Part shown: piece by piece, positions 16,335 through 24,916 of the stretch
Layout: every line of letters starts with the position of its first letter
Position numbering within the stretch: position 1 is the first letter of the stretch
Assembly (NCBI RefSeq): GCF_000786695.1
Contig: NZ_CP009962.1
Coordinates: 1,426,001 to 1,490,000, forward strand
Source: Collimonas arenae
GTDB taxonomy: Bacteria > Pseudomonadota > Gammaproteobacteria > Burkholderiales > Burkholderiaceae_D
Direction: 5' to 3'
DNA length: 64,000 bases
Notes under the pieces: generated by a model
What the model was told of the DNA's origin: nothing
Seen by the model: the letters and a program-made list of their open reading frames with translations, nothing else
Database searches by the model: none
Program-made: the position numbers and the translations under genes

Positions 16335-19160
16335 ATGGATCGCAAACACACAAGCAAACACACAAGCCGTTTTCCTTTGTCGGTCGTTTCTATCGCCGTC
16401 ATGACCATGCTATCCGCCTGTGGCGGCGGTGGCGGCGGTTCAAGTAATCCCGGCGGCGGGCAGCCGCCGGTGTCGACCACGCCAAGTCCGGCGACTAGTA
16501 CGCCGGCAGCGGCGACGCCCCTTAATCCAAGTGACCCGAGCAATGCCAGCGCAGCCCATGCGCGCGGCATCACCGGCGCCGGCGTCACTGTGGCGATAGT
16601 CGATACCGATTTCAATGCCTCGGATCCGGATTTGAGTGGACGCCTGACAAAGACCGTATATAGCAGTGGTGGCGCCGGCAATCCGCATGGCACCGAAGTG
16701 GCGGAAGCCTTGGGCGGCAGCAGTTATGGCGTGGCGCCATCGGTCAGCATGCTGGGCGCCGCAGTCGGCACCGGCGGCGATAACGTGTCTTTCACCAGTC
16801 CGGTTTATCAGGATTTGTACAACAAGGGCGCACGCATCTTCAACCAGTCGAATGCCTTCGGGTCGATCGCCACACCGGCCGGCAACGGTCCGACCTTCTA
16901 CAATATCTATCAGCCTTTTGTATCGCAAGGCGGCTTGTTCATTTGGGCCGCCGGCAACGACAGCAGCGCCCATCCAAGTCTGACCGCCGGTTTGCCGTCC
17001 TTGTATCCGGATTTGCAAAAAGGCTGGCTGGCGGTTGTGGCGGTGAACGCCGCCGGCGGTGCGCAGGGGTATAGCAGCAGCGATACCACACCTGGCGTAA
17101 TTTCCAGTTATTCGAACCGTTGCGGCGAAGCTGCCAACTGGTGCCTGGCGGCGCCTGGCGATTTCATCTCGGCGACTACCGGCGGCCGTGTCTACGGCAC
17201 CTCGTTTGCGACGCCGGCGGTAACCGGCGCGGCAGCCCTGGTGCAGCAATCGTTTCCTTGGATGAGCGCCGACCAGATCCGTCAAACTATCTTGTCGACC
17301 GCCACCAGCATGGGCGACACCGCGACCTACGGTTGGGGTTTGCTGAACGCTAGCAAGGCCGCCAGCGGCCCGGCCCTGTTCGACACCCGGCTGACGCTGG
17401 GCGGTAATTTTACCGCCAAGTTTGATGCGGTCAGTTCCACCTTCGGCAACGATATCGGCGGCAACGCAGGCTTGCTGAAGGACGGTACCGGTACGCTGAC
17501 CCTGGCCGGCAATAACACTTACAGCGGCGTCACTGAGATTTTGAACGGCACGCTCAATGTCACCGGCGCGGTGGCGACTGCGGTTACCATCGACGCCGCC
17601 GGAATCTTGTCCGGCGCCGGTGGCCGCGTCGGCGGTAGCGTGTTCAACTACGGCCGTCTCAGCAACACAGGCGCCGGCATGACGATCAACGGCAATTACA
17701 CGGCGACCGCCAGTTCGGTGTTGGCCAATCAGTTCAATTCAACCTTGACTGTGGGCGGCAATGCGGCGCTCGGCAATTCGCATCTGGTCGCTACAACACC
17801 GGCCGGCAGCAGCGATCCGTCCGGCTACGTGGCGCAGCAGGTCGGCGTCAAAGGCAAAGTGCTGACTGCAGCCAATGGCGTCACCGGCGTATTCCAGGAT
17901 GTTTCGTTCGAACACGATGGCACCGCTTTCAATCCTGGTACTTTTCTCAGCGCGACGCTGGGCTACACGGCGAACGAGGTCGACCTGACCATTGCCCGTA
18001 ATAATGTGCAGGCTGTAGCAGCCAAAGCTTTTGCCGCCGACCCTACGCGCACCAGCAGTGCGGCTAACGTCGAACAAGGGTTGAAGGCGGCTGACGCGAT
18101 GGTCGCCAGCGGCAACACCGGCGGCAATAATGCAGCCTTTCTGAACAGCGCCGCGGCGTTGCAAGCTACTCCGGATATTGCCGCCGCCGGTCAGGTGCTG
18201 GATAGCTTGTCCGGGCAGATCTATGCTTCTTCGCAAGCACTGACTTTCCAGCAATCGCAAGCAATCAATCGCGATTTGTCGAACCGCTTGTCGTTGCTGG
18301 GCAGTCCTATTTCAAGCGGCGCCAAGGCCGGTTTGTGGGCCAGCGTGATTGGCGCCACCGGCAAGCTTGGTCAATCCGGCTATGCTTCTGCCGACACCTC
18401 AACCTGGGGTGGCCAGTTCGGCTTCGATAAGCATTTGAATGACAAGGCGATCGTCGGCGCGGCAATGTCCTATTCGGAAAGCAAGGCCAATTTCAATCGT
18501 TTTGGCGGCGCCTCTGACAGCCAGAACACCAGCCTTTCCTTGTATGGGCGCTATGCGCTGACCAATGACGGCGTTTATGTATCCGGCCGCGCCGGCATTG
18601 CCAGCATCACCAGCAAAATCAATCGCACGGCACTCCTTGGCAGCGAAACCGACAGCCTCTCCGCCAGCCACACCGACAACATGATTTCCGCCTATGCCGA
18701 AACCGGTTATGTGCGTCAGCTGTCGCCGACATCGACGCTGACGCCGTTTGCCGGCATCAGCTACGATCGTCTCAAGCGTGGTGGTTTTACCGAGGCAGGC
18801 AGCGCATTCGGCCTGACCGCAGGCAGCAGCATCTATCAACAAACCGCGAGCGTGCTGGGTTTGCGTGGCGATACCAGGTTTGACTGGTTCGGCGGCCATA
18901 GCAACCTGCAAGCCTACGGCGCCTGGCAGCATGGCTTCAACAGCGGCAACCTGGATTTCAACGCCGCTTTCGTCGCGGCGCCGACCGCCGGATTCACCGT
19001 GCAAGGCATCGGCCTGCCGCGTAATAGCGGTTGGGCTGGTATCGGCATGACCACTACGGTGAGCAACAAGTGGAGTTGGTACGGCAATTACGATGCGCAA
19101 TTCGGGAAAGGTGGCGTGGTCAACAATGTGTTCTCGGTTGGCGCTCGGATGGCTTTTTAA
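16335..19160 (+). CDS. S8 (subtilisin-like) serine protease autotransporter with lipobox-like N-terminus
   Basis: A 941-aa surface or secreted protease. From the ATG at 16335 the signal segment ends MLSAC, with Cys29 in a lipobox-like context followed by a run of Gly and a Pro/Thr linker. The S8 domain has Asp90 (VDTDFN), His118 (PHGTEVA), the oxyanion Asn in WAAGNDSS and Ser290 (GTSFATPAV). An autotransporter-associated beta-strand repeat (GTGTLTLAGNNTYSG, near residue 385) and a passenger helix follow. The last roughly 270 residues form the outer-membrane barrel ending in VGARMAF, with the usual terminal Phe. The frame extends to 16209, but that part lacks signal-peptide character. The AT-rich 300 bp upstream has no other gene. 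Confidence 0.9.
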   Translation: MDRKHTSKHTSRFPLSVVSIAVMTMLSACGGGGGGSSNPGGGQPPVSTTPSPATSTPAAATPLNPSDPSNASAAHARGITGAGVTVAIVDTDFNASDPDLSGRLTKTVYSSGGAGNPHGTEVAEALGGSSYGVAPSVSMLGAAVGTGGDNVSFTSPVYQDLYNKGARIFNQSNAFGSIATPAGNGPTFYNIYQPFVSQGGLFIWAAGNDSSAHPSLTAGLPSLYPDLQKGWLAVVAVNAAGGAQGYSSSDTTPGVISSYSNRCGEAANWCLAAPGDFISATTGGRVYGTSFATPAVTGAAALVQQSFPWMSADQIRQTILSTATSMGDTATYGWGLLNASKAASGPALFDTRLTLGGNFTAKFDAVSSTFGNDIGGNAGLLKDGTGTLTLAGNNTYSGVTEILNGTLNVTGAVATAVTIDAAGILSGAGGRVGGSVFNYGRLSNTGAGMTINGNYTATASSVLANQFNSTLTVGGNAALGNSHLVATTPAGSSDPSGYVAQQVGVKGKVLTAANGVTGVFQDVSFEHDGTAFNPGTFLSATLGYTANEVDLTIARNNVQAVAAKAFAADPTRTSSAANVEQGLKAADAMVASGNTGGNNAAFLNSAAALQATPDIAAAGQVLDSLSGQIYASSQALTFQQSQAINRDLSNRLSLLGSPISSGAKAGLWASVIGATGKLGQSGYASADTSTWGGQFGFDKHLNDKAIVGAAMSYSESKANFNRFGGASDSQNTSLSLYGRYALTNDGVYVSGRAGIASITSKINRTALLGSETDSLSASHTDNMISAYAETGYVRQLSPTSTLTPFAGISYDRLKRGGFTEAGSAFGLTAGSSIYQQTASVLGLRGDTRFDWFGGHSNLQAYGAWQHGFNSGNLDFNAAFVAAPTAGFTVQGIGLPRNSGWAGIGMTTTVSNKWSWYGNYDAQFGKGGVVNNVFSVGARMAF

Positions 19161-19179
19161 TCTATCCGACTGTTAAACG

Positions 19180-19219
19180 AAAGGCCGGTATGACTCTTAT
19201 GAGTCATACCGGCCTTTTT
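19180..19219. terminator. Strong bidirectional terminator after the autotransporter
   Basis: A 17-bp perfect stem (AAAGGCCGGTATGACTC with its complement) and a 4-base TTAT loop, followed by T's. It lies between convergent genes and can serve both. Confidence 0.92.
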
Positions 19220-19245
19220 ACTAAATACCTTGATGTGCGACTAGC

Positions 19246-20406
19246 TTAAGCAACCGCTTTCAATTGCTTGAAATCGGTATTGCTGGCTGGTGCAAAGCCG
19301 CCATGTGCAGGGACGTGGCTGGCATAGTACTGGCCGAAACGATTACCCAGGAAATCGGCCAGGGTCGCTTGTTCCTGACGCACGAAACCGCTTTGCGGCA
19401 ACACGCCTGTCACTACCAGGTCCACCATCGCGCAAATGCCTGCTGCAGTGGTCAGCTGGATTGCCGACAGCAACTGGCCGTTCACGTATTGGCTGTAAGT
19501 CTTCTTGGCATAGGTTTCTTGCTCAAGACGACCATCGCGCATGCCGCTGACGCTAACGAAAGTCAACACCACGTCTTGCTTGGTGATCGGGATCGACGTT
19601 TCCAATACCTCCTTCAGGATCGGACGACGTTCCAGCTTGCCCAGTTGCAGGTCGCGCACCAGGATCTTGACGATGTCGCGATGCCCGGGATAACGCACGG
19701 TCTTGTAATCCAGGTTCTGGATCCGGCCTTGCCAGGTTTCGCACAAGGTGCCGAGGCCGCCCGAGGTGTTGAAGGCTTCGTAATCGATGCCGTCCAGCGA
19801 GAAATGCTCCAGTTCTTCCAGCGGTGAGGTTTCGCGCAAGGTGCCGTCGACAATTGCTTCGCAAGGATTGCAGTACTCATTGATCAGGCCGTCGGTGCTC
19901 CAGGTCAGATTGTATTTGAGCGCATTGCTTGGGAAGGTCGGCAGGGCGCCTACGCGCATTTTCACATCATGCAAAGTCTCGAAGCGGTTCGCCACATCGT
20001 TTGCTACGATTGAAATGAAACCTGGCGCCAGGCCGCATTGCGGTACAAAGGCAGTCGTCGAATCATCGGCGATCGACTTCACGAAACGGGTGCTTTCGAC
20101 ATCTTCGGTCAGGTCGAAATAGTGCGAATGCGCCGCCTTTGCCGCTGCTGCGATGACCGGGGTCAAGAAGTAAGGGCAGGCCGACAGGGTCACGTCATGG
20201 CCGCTGATCAGTTTGGTCACGGTAGGCGCGTGCGAGATGTCCGCCAAAATAGTCGTAACGTTGGGAAAGCCGGCTTGCTTTACATATTCCAGGCGTTGCG
20301 GATCGCGGTCGGCGACGGTCAGGATATAGTCGCCGGTATGCGACAACAGGTTGAGGATGGCATCGCCGATTTTGCCGGCGCCTAGAAGTATCAGTTTGGT
20401 AGTCAT
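19246..20406 (-). CDS. Saccharopine dehydrogenase-family protein
   Basis: A 386-aa oxidoreductase with an N-terminal Rossmann fold (LILLGAGKIGDAI, residues 4-16, then VADRDP) and a C-terminal saccharopine-reductase-like domain. Related enzymes are saccharopine dehydrogenase, lysine 6-dehydrogenase and carboxynorspermidine dehydrogenase, and the sequence alone does not decide among them. It is divergent from an Lrp/AsnC gene. Lrp-type regulators usually sense amino acids, which favours an amino-acid (perhaps lysine) substrate (inference). No partner enzyme gene is adjacent. A palindromic element lies 24 bp upstream of its start. Confidence 0.82.
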   Translation of the reverse strand: MTTKLILLGAGKIGDAILNLLSHTGDYILTVADRDPQRLEYVKQAGFPNVTTILADISHAPTVTKLISGHDVTLSACPYFLTPVIAAAAKAAHSHYFDLTEDVESTRFVKSIADDSTTAFVPQCGLAPGFISIVANDVANRFETLHDVKMRVGALPTFPSNALKYNLTWSTDGLINEYCNPCEAIVDGTLRETSPLEELEHFSLDGIDYEAFNTSGGLGTLCETWQGRIQNLDYKTVRYPGHRDIVKILVRDLQLGKLERRPILKEVLETSIPITKQDVVLTFVSVSGMRDGRLEQETYAKKTYSQYVNGQLLSAIQLTTAAGICAMVDLVVTGVLPQSGFVRQEQATLADFLGNRFGQYYASHVPAHGGFAPASNTDFKQLKAVA

Positions 20407-20429
20407 GTCGTCGCTCGCTCTTGGTTATT

Positions 20430-20530
20430 AGGACTTACGCAAAATTCCGCCAGCGGCGTTATGCCTCCTAGCTGTACCTTCGTACTATCTTCGTCGGCAT
20501 GCCTTGCTGGCGAAATTTTGCGTAAGTCCT
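20430..20530. repeat. Dispersed palindromic element, copy 2 (MITE-like)
   Basis: A 101-bp element with perfect 15-bp ends AGGACTTACGCAAAA and TTTTGCGTAAGTCCT. Its core CCTAGCTGTACCTTCGTACT and TTCGTCGGCATGCCTTGC match copy 1 at 11704-11817. It sits in the promoter region between the saccharopine-dehydrogenase-like gene and the Lrp gene, so it may affect the former's leader. Confidence 0.85.
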
Positions 20531-20612
20531 AGTCATATATGGTTAATGCCGCTGCTGTTCTGCTGCAACCATTGTAAATTTAAGCAAAGTCAGATAATAG
20601 AGTGTAGATAGT

Positions 20613-20645
20613 CGTCAAAATGTATAATAACGATACAATTTGACG
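20613..20645. promoter_or_regulatory. Operator-like palindrome before the Lrp gene
   Basis: CGTCAAAATGTAT (20613-20625) and ATACAATTTGACG (20633-20645) are complementary at 12 of 13 positions with a 7-bp spacer. It lies 24 bp before the Lrp start, where autoregulatory Lrp/AsnC sites are usually found. Probable binding site of the adjacent regulator. Confidence 0.6.
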
Positions 20646-20668
20646 AACATTTGAGATGGATTGTCGCA

Positions 20669-21115
20669 ATGAGAGAGAAACTCGACGAAGTCGATCATAA
20701 AATCCTGGCCTTGCTGATGGACGATGCGCGGCTTTCCATGGCCACAGTCGCCAAGCGCGTCGGCATCGCCCGCACTACGGCGATAGCACGTCTGGCGGCG
20801 ATGGAAAAGAAGGGCGTGATTGCCGGTTACGGCGTGCGTCTGGACCTTGAGCTGTATCAGCCGGCGGTGCGCGCTTATGTCGGCATCTCGATTGATTCCC
20901 GCAATGCACCACTTTTGGTGCAACAGTTGCAGAAAATGTCGCAGGTGGAGACCTTATGCGCGGTCAGCGGCGTGATCGACTATATGCTGACCTTGCGCTG
21001 CCAGTCGACCGATGAACTGGATCGCTTGCTGGACCAGATCGGCACCATGGAAGGCGTGCGGCATACTTCGACCTCGATCATTCTCAGTAAGCGGATCGAT
21101 CGCGGGCCGATTTGA
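20669..21115 (+). CDS. Lrp/AsnC-family transcriptional regulator
   Basis: A 148-aa protein of canonical Lrp length: an N-terminal HTH (about 5-60, containing MATVAKRVGIARTTAIARLAAMEKKGVI) and a C-terminal RAM ligand/oligomerisation domain. The ATG at 20669 is chosen over an upstream TTG at 20651 because MREKLDEVDHKIL aligns with family starts. It is divergent from the saccharopine-dehydrogenase-like gene and probably regulates it and itself in response to an amino acid. Confidence 0.9.
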   Translation: MREKLDEVDHKILALLMDDARLSMATVAKRVGIARTTAIARLAAMEKKGVIAGYGVRLDLELYQPAVRAYVGISIDSRNAPLLVQQLQKMSQVETLCAVSGVIDYMLTLRCQSTDELDRLLDQIGTMEGVRHTSTSIILSKRIDRGPI

Positions 21116-21164
21116 TTTTCCTGGAAGATATGTGATTAATCTATATCTGTTATATAAATAATAA

Positions 21165-21269
21165 AGCAGACATGGATGCTGCACTGCCATATAGTTACAC
21201 CTGTCTCCTCCAACACCTCCTAAGGTTTGGATTCAACCCGCTACCGCAAGGTCAGGCGGGTTTTTTTTT
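21165..21269 (+). ncRNA. Candidate small RNA with anti-Shine-Dalgarno motifs
   Basis: After the Lrp stop there is a TATATAAATAAT-like -10 region (around 21150), then a short non-coding stretch with CTCCTCC (21205-21211) and CACCTCCT (21214-21221), then a Rho-independent terminator. The CCTCCT motifs are complementary to ribosome-binding sites, as in several known riboregulators. The transcript start is not determinable here. It could equally be just the 3' UTR of the Lrp gene. Confidence 0.3.
21235..21269 (+). terminator. Rho-independent terminator
   Basis: AACCCGC (21235-21241) pairs with GCGGGTT (21256-21262) and is followed by nine T in total. It ends the Lrp transcript or the candidate small RNA. 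Confidence 0.85.
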
Positions 21270-21292
21270 GCCCGGGCAAATCACCGGTCAAT

Positions 21293-22153
21293 TTATCCGG
21301 CTTGTGCAGCCAGCAAATCCTTCAAAACTGTCTCCAGCCTTACCGTGCCTTTGCGCGCAGTTCCGGCGAACTCGATCCAGCCCTCATTAAAGCCGTCCAG
21401 CATTTGCATACGCGGTTCAGGATCTGCAGGATTTTGGGCGCTGAAGATCGCGCGCCAATTTTCACGCGGCACCGCTTCCATGCGCACCGGCTTGCCCAAG
21501 AGCTTGGCAAAGCCGGCGGCAATCTGATTTGGCGTGATCCGTTCCGGTCCTTCCAGTTCAACGATGCGCTTGCCCTGCCATTGTTCCAGCAGCAACTCGG
21601 CTGCAACTTGCCCCACATCGGCAGTAGCGATCATCGGCACCGGTTTGTCCAGCGGTTGCAAAAAGCTCGGGATTACGCCGCTGTCACGCGCCGGGGCCAC
21701 GTCCCACAAGGAGTTTTCCATGAACCAGGCTGGTCGCAGGAATGTCATGGGAAGGTCCAGTTGGCTCAATTCCTGTTCCATGATTTGCAGTTGGTTCAGC
21801 AAGTTTGGCTGGCTTGCCTGAGCCCCGATAGTCGACAGACACACCACCTTGGCGGGCCGGGCCGCCGCCAGCGCTTGCTGCACGGCGGTCAGGATGCGGC
21901 GCACCTCCGGAAATCCGGGCGTGGGCGCAAAGTTCGGCGGCAACAGGACGAATACTCCCTCGACGCCGGTGAACGCCGCTTGCAGCGCCGCTGCATCGTG
22001 CATATCCGCCAATGCGACCGCACAGCCACGTTCTGCCCAAGGCGCACTCTTGTCGGCGTTACGCACCACGGCGCGTACGGCATGTTCCCCTGCTAATAAA
22101 GTACGGGCTACCGCGCCGCCGACCTGGCCGCTGATACCGGTGATTGCATACAT
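21293..22153 (-). CDS. NmrA-like NAD(P)-binding oxidoreductase
   Basis: A 286-aa atypical short-chain dehydrogenase. The N-terminal dinucleotide loop is YAITGISGQVGGAVART, followed by the NmrA/TMR-type strand VRAVVRNADKS. The catalytic YxxxK of true SDRs is not seen, consistent with NmrA-like or quinone-reductase-2-like members that sense or use NADPH. It is divergent from a LysR gene with 118 bp between them; the site GATAGCATGAGTATC (22231-22245) there is a small palindrome that may bind the regulator. Confidence 0.85.
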   Translation of the reverse strand: MYAITGISGQVGGAVARTLLAGEHAVRAVVRNADKSAPWAERGCAVALADMHDAAALQAAFTGVEGVFVLLPPNFAPTPGFPEVRRILTAVQQALAAARPAKVVCLSTIGAQASQPNLLNQLQIMEQELSQLDLPMTFLRPAWFMENSLWDVAPARDSGVIPSFLQPLDKPVPMIATADVGQVAAELLLEQWQGKRIVELEGPERITPNQIAAGFAKLLGKPVRMEAVPRENWRAIFSAQNPADPEPRMQMLDGFNEGWIEFAGTARKGTVRLETVLKDLLAAQAG

Positions 22154-22271
22154 GTTCTCTCTCCTGTTTCATGGTGAAGACGACGTTTGTCGTGTTGAGG
22201 AGAATTATGCAGCGCGGGATGTCATTCTCCGATAGCATGAGTATCACTGGATAAATGACGCGGAGTCATCA

Positions 22272-23180
22272 ATGAGTTTCGATGGACATCTGGTCGGCGG
22301 CATGGCGGTGTTGTCGGCGGTGGTGGATGGTGGCAGTTTCGTGCAAGCCGCCGAGACGCTGGCCATGACGCCCTCTGGCGTCAGCCGCGCGATTAGCCGT
22401 CTGGAAAAACGCTTGGGCATCCGCCTGTTCGACCGCACTACGCGCTCGGTCACGCTCACTGACGAAGGGCGTCGTCTGTATCAAGAGATTGCGCCTTTGC
22501 TGGCCAGTCTGGAGCAGGCTGCCGATGACGCTGCCGGTAGCGCCAAATCGGTGCGCGGGCGCTTGCGGGTGAATATCGATCCGTATTTCTCCCGCCTCAT
22601 CCTCGGTCCCGCGCTGGACCGGTTCATGACGCGCTATCCAGATCTGCAACTGGAATTGTTCACCAGCAACCAGCTCGGTGACCTGGTTGCGGATGGCGTC
22701 GATCTGGCGTTGCGATTCGGCCATCCGGCCTCGTCGTCGCTGGTCGCCCGGAAGTTGCTGCAGACTCGGGTGGTGACGGTTGCCGCGCCGGCTTATCTGC
22801 AACGGCATGGCCGGCCGCAGACGCCGGCTGAACTGGATGGTGGCCAGCACGTTTGCATTCAATTCCGCGATTCTATATCGGGCCGCCCGTTTCCCTGGGA
22901 GTTCCATCGCGGCGCCGCACGCATCACGCTCGCCGGCAAAGGCCGGCTCACCGTCAACGATGCCGGAACGCTGTATAGCGTGTGCGAAGCAGGGCACGGG
23001 ATTGCGCAGGTGTTTGAACTCGGGGTCGAGCGCTCTTTGCAGGAAGGGCGGCTGGTCGAACTGTTCCCGGATTGGCGCGATGAACAGTTCCCTCTGTACG
23101 CCTTGTATCCATCGCGTCATTTGCCGCCAGCCAAGGTGGTTGCATTCCTGGAGTTCGTCACGGCCTTGTGCGCCGCTTGA
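22272..23180 (+). CDS. LysR-family transcriptional regulator
   Basis: A 302-aa LysR protein. The HTH spans about residues 10-65 (SFVQAAETLAMTPSGVSRAISRLEKRLGIRLFDRTTRSV), followed by the effector domain. The ATG has GCGGAG upstream at good spacing. It is divergent from the NmrA-like oxidoreductase, which is the likely target. It is followed after 115 bp by the permease gene on the same strand. Confidence 0.92.
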   Translation: MSFDGHLVGGMAVLSAVVDGGSFVQAAETLAMTPSGVSRAISRLEKRLGIRLFDRTTRSVTLTDEGRRLYQEIAPLLASLEQAADDAAGSAKSVRGRLRVNIDPYFSRLILGPALDRFMTRYPDLQLELFTSNQLGDLVADGVDLALRFGHPASSSLVARKLLQTRVVTVAAPAYLQRHGRPQTPAELDGGQHVCIQFRDSISGRPFPWEFHRGAARITLAGKGRLTVNDAGTLYSVCEAGHGIAQVFELGVERSLQEGRLVELFPDWRDEQFPLYALYPSRHLPPAKVVAFLEFVTALCAA

Positions 23181-23295
23181 ACCGTTCGGCCGGGGAGGCG
23201 ATACTGGTTGCAAACGGAAGCCTGGCATAGTTATGCTGGGTATAGTTACCTTGAGTTATGATGCGCTGTTATTTTCAACTACCCATGACTTCGCC

Positions 23296-24351
23296 ATGAA
23301 CACTCTTTCTTCTCCATCACCCGCAAGAGGCTGGTCGTTCTGGTGGAAGCCGGCCTTGTTTGTACTGGTCGCTGTTGTCGGCCTGTATTACGTCAAATGG
23401 TCGCCGTACTATTTAAAGTCTTTTGTCGCCGCCGATAAGCACAGTATAGGTGCCTCGATTCTTAACGATAGTCCCGGCGCGCCGCTCACTGCCGCGCTGA
23501 GCTACTCCAAAGTATATTTCCTGGCGATATGGAAAGCTGCGGTGCTGGGCGTGATCCTGGGTTCACTGCTGCAAGTGCTGATCCCGCGCGACTGGCTGCT
23601 GCGCCTGTTCGGCGGCAGTAGCTTCGGTTCGGTCTTGCGCGGCGGCCTGTTTGCCTTGCCCGGAATGATGTGCACCTGCTGCGCCGCGCCGCTAGCCGCC
23701 GGCATGCGGCGCCAGCAGGTTTCGGTAGGCGCCGCGCTGGCCTTCTGGATCGCCAATCCGGTGCTGAACCCGGCGACGCTGCTGTTCATGGGCTTCGTCC
23801 TGGGTTGGGGGTTCGTCGCCTTGCGCCTGGTCTCAGGCGTTGTGCTGGTGCTAGGCGTTTCCATGATCGCCCAGCGCATTTCCCGTCCGGAGCAAGTACC
23901 TGAGGCAGCTTTGGACGCCGTGGCCGCTGCGAGTGTAACGGATCAGACAGATTTTCTGACACGCTGGACGCGCACCTTGTGGCAACTGTTCTGGAGCACG
24001 ATTCCGGTTTATGTCTTGGCGGTGCTGGTGCTGGGCGCAGCGCGGGTCTGGTTGTTCCCCCATGTCGACGGCACCATGGGCAACGGCTTGCTCTGGCTAG
24101 TGCCGATGGCGATTGTCGGCATGCTGTTCGTGATTCCGACGGCGGCTGAAATTCCTATCGTGCAGACCATGCTCTCGCTGGGCATGGGGATGGCGCCTGC
24201 AGTGGCATTGCTGATGACCTTGCCGAGCGTCAGCCTGCCGTCGCTGCTGATGCTGCGCAAGGACTTTGATGGCAAGGTGTTGGTGGTGGTGGCGTTGCTG
24301 ACTGTGCTGGTAGGCGTGGTGAGCGGTTTGGTGGGTGCTGCGGTGCTTTAA
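23296..24351 (+). CDS. DUF318/ArsP-like permease
   Basis: A 351-aa membrane protein with about eight hydrophobic segments, of the YraQ/ArsP permease family (PF03773). The diagnostic motif PGMMCTCCAAPLAAGMRR places Cys126, Cys128 and Cys129 in a conserved membrane loop, and the second half has the paired IPTAAEIPIVQTMLS block. ArsP members export trivalent organoarsenicals, and other members are linked to redox or divalent ions; substrate here is unknown. The long frame from 22780 is a chance extension overlapping the LysR gene; MNTLSSPSP at 23296 is the sensible start. Confidence 0.85.
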   Translation: MNTLSSPSPARGWSFWWKPALFVLVAVVGLYYVKWSPYYLKSFVAADKHSIGASILNDSPGAPLTAALSYSKVYFLAIWKAAVLGVILGSLLQVLIPRDWLLRLFGGSSFGSVLRGGLFALPGMMCTCCAAPLAAGMRRQQVSVGAALAFWIANPVLNPATLLFMGFVLGWGFVALRLVSGVVLVLGVSMIAQRISRPEQVPEAALDAVAAASVTDQTDFLTRWTRTLWQLFWSTIPVYVLAVLVLGAARVWLFPHVDGTMGNGLLWLVPMAIVGMLFVIPTAAEIPIVQTMLSLGMGMAPAVALLMTLPSVSLPSLLMLRKDFDGKVLVVVALLTVLVGVVSGLVGAAVL

Positions 24352-24417
24352 CAGCAGCTGGCCGACTTGTTGTCTGCCTGTCGTTAAACTATTTGTATCT
24401 GGAATTCTGGGATACCC

Positions 24418-24843
24418 ATGAAGCCGATCGAGAACGTTGCTGTAGCGCGGACCTTTGATACCTATCCACAGATAATGCGGCGCAAACTTTTGGCATTGCG
24501 CCAGCTTATTTTCGATACGGCGGCAAATGCGGAAGGCGTTGGCGAACTTGAAGAGACCCTTAGGTGGGGCGAGCCTGCCTATCTCACCAGCCAGAGCAAG
24601 AGCGGGACTACGATTCGGCTTGCCTGGAAAAAATCCAACCCAACGCAATACGGGATCTACTTCCACTGCCAGACTGATCTGATTGCTTCGTTTCGTACAG
24701 CGTTCCCGGACGATTTCAAGTTCGAAGGAAACCGCTGTATCTACTTCGAAGAAAATGATGTCGTTCCGGTTGACGTACTGGAGCTATGTATCGCTGCGGC
24801 GCTTACTTATCATCGGCACAAAACAGGTCCGCAAGCTAGCTGA
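24418..24843 (+). CDS. DUF1801 domain protein
   Basis: A 141-aa single-domain protein matching the DUF1801/YdhG-like fold: LRQLIFDTA near the start, ETLRWGEPAYL in the middle, and the typical IYFHCQTDLI and NRCIYFEENDVVP strands. No catalytic role is established for the family. The 66-bp gap after the permease and the new ATG suggest a separate small unit. Confidence 0.8.
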   Translation: MKPIENVAVARTFDTYPQIMRRKLLALRQLIFDTAANAEGVGELEETLRWGEPAYLTSQSKSGTTIRLAWKKSNPTQYGIYFHCQTDLIASFRTAFPDDFKFEGNRCIYFEENDVVPVDVLELCIAAALTYHRHKTGPQAS

Positions 24844-24916
24844 AAACGGTAAAGCTGCCCTTGGCAGATATTGATAATCTTGGCACACTGAGCTTTTGTC
24901 GCGTCGGAGGTGTCAA

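Noticed and set aside
16440..17285. 281-codon minus-strand frame within the autotransporter gene
   Set aside because: Shadow of a GC-rich gene; the S8 protease frame on the plus strand has all catalytic motifs.
22780..23295. N-terminal extension of the DUF318 permease frame
   Set aside because: It overlaps the LysR gene in another frame and lacks membrane character; the start at 23296 fits the family.
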